Below the pieces are notes generated by a model. That model made no database searches. It was not told the DNA's origin and was given only the letters and a program-made list of their open reading frames with translations. The position numbers and the translations under genes were made by a program. From NCBI GenBank assembly GCA_018882725.1, contig VERK01000154.1, positions 1 through 5,400 of the forward strand: a DNA stretch of 5,400 bases. Direction: 5' to 3'. This DNA comes from Actinomycetota bacterium (GTDB lineage: Bacteria; Actinomycetota; Acidimicrobiia; Acidimicrobiales; Ilumatobacteraceae). Shown here piece by piece: positions 5,384 through 5,400 of this stretch. Every line of letters starts with the position of its first letter. Within the stretch, counting starts at the first letter, position 1.

Positions 5384-5396
5384 GGAACACGACCCG
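5366..5396. promoter_or_regulatory. Perfect 9-bp inverted repeat flanking the -35 region (possible operator)
   Basis: CGGGTCGTG (5366-5374) and its exact reverse complement CACGACCCG (5388-5396) are separated by 13 bp. The putative -35 hexamer falls in the spacer and the right-hand edge of the proposed -10 is 5 bp from the nearer arm. Arm-to-arm centre distance is 22 bp, about two helical turns, which suits a dimeric regulator. There is no T tract, so a terminator is unlikely. Which regulator binds is unknown. Confidence 0.5.
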
Positions 5397-5400
5397 GGAA

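Noticed and set aside
1..5400. CRISPR array, tRNA, rRNA, insertion sequence or long repeats
   Set aside because: I looked on both strands and saw no regularly spaced repeats, no tRNA-like cloverleaf sequence, no transposase motifs and no terminal inverted repeats.

Overview
The window is a GC-rich stretch (roughly 63-65% by eye) in which every supportable gene lies on the minus strand, so it reads from right to left. Gene style suggests a high-GC actinobacterium, possibly of the Acidimicrobiia type: a Holin-X (DUF1469-like) membrane protein, a two-domain ADP-forming acyl-CoA synthetase, a PBP4-type carboxypeptidase with a short membrane anchor, many 1-4 nt gene overlaps and a leaderless-looking promoter. 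The taxonomic placement is inference from style, not from a marker gene.

Right part (5348 down to 1124): an acyl-CoA synthetase (ADP-forming family, ATP-grasp half first) is followed by a D-Ala-D-Ala carboxypeptidase (PBP4/DacB family) and a stand-alone LON substrate-binding-domain protein. The junctions are TGATG (1 nt overlap) and GTGA (4 nt overlap), so these three genes almost certainly share a transcript. Upstream of the synthetase, a TACCGT -10 element sits six bases before the ATG, and a perfect 9-bp inverted repeat flanks the -35 position; this looks like a regulated leaderless promoter.

Middle: a 62-bp gap (1062-1123) is the only real intergenic space inside the window. No convincing terminator or promoter was seen in it.

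Left part (1061 down to 1): five tightly packed small genes. These are a two-helix Holin-X-like membrane protein (115 aa), a single-pass membrane protein (69 aa), an arginine-rich protein with a short hydrophobic stretch (63 aa), a ubiquitin-like sulfur carrier ending in Gly-Gly (TtuB, 64 aa), and the first 42 residues of a TtuA-type tRNA thiolase, cut by the window edge. All are joined by overlaps or 2-nt gaps.

The most interesting content is the ttuB-ttuA pair. In Thermus this pair, with an E1-like activator (TtuC) and a cysteine desulfurase, makes 2-thioribothymidine at tRNA position 54, a modification tied to thermal stability of tRNA. Here it sits in what looks like an actinobacterial operon behind three small uncharacterised proteins, and the codons for the essential Gly-Gly tail of TtuB also form the Shine-Dalgarno sequence for ttuA. 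Large open frames on the plus strand are antisense shadows of the minus-strand genes.
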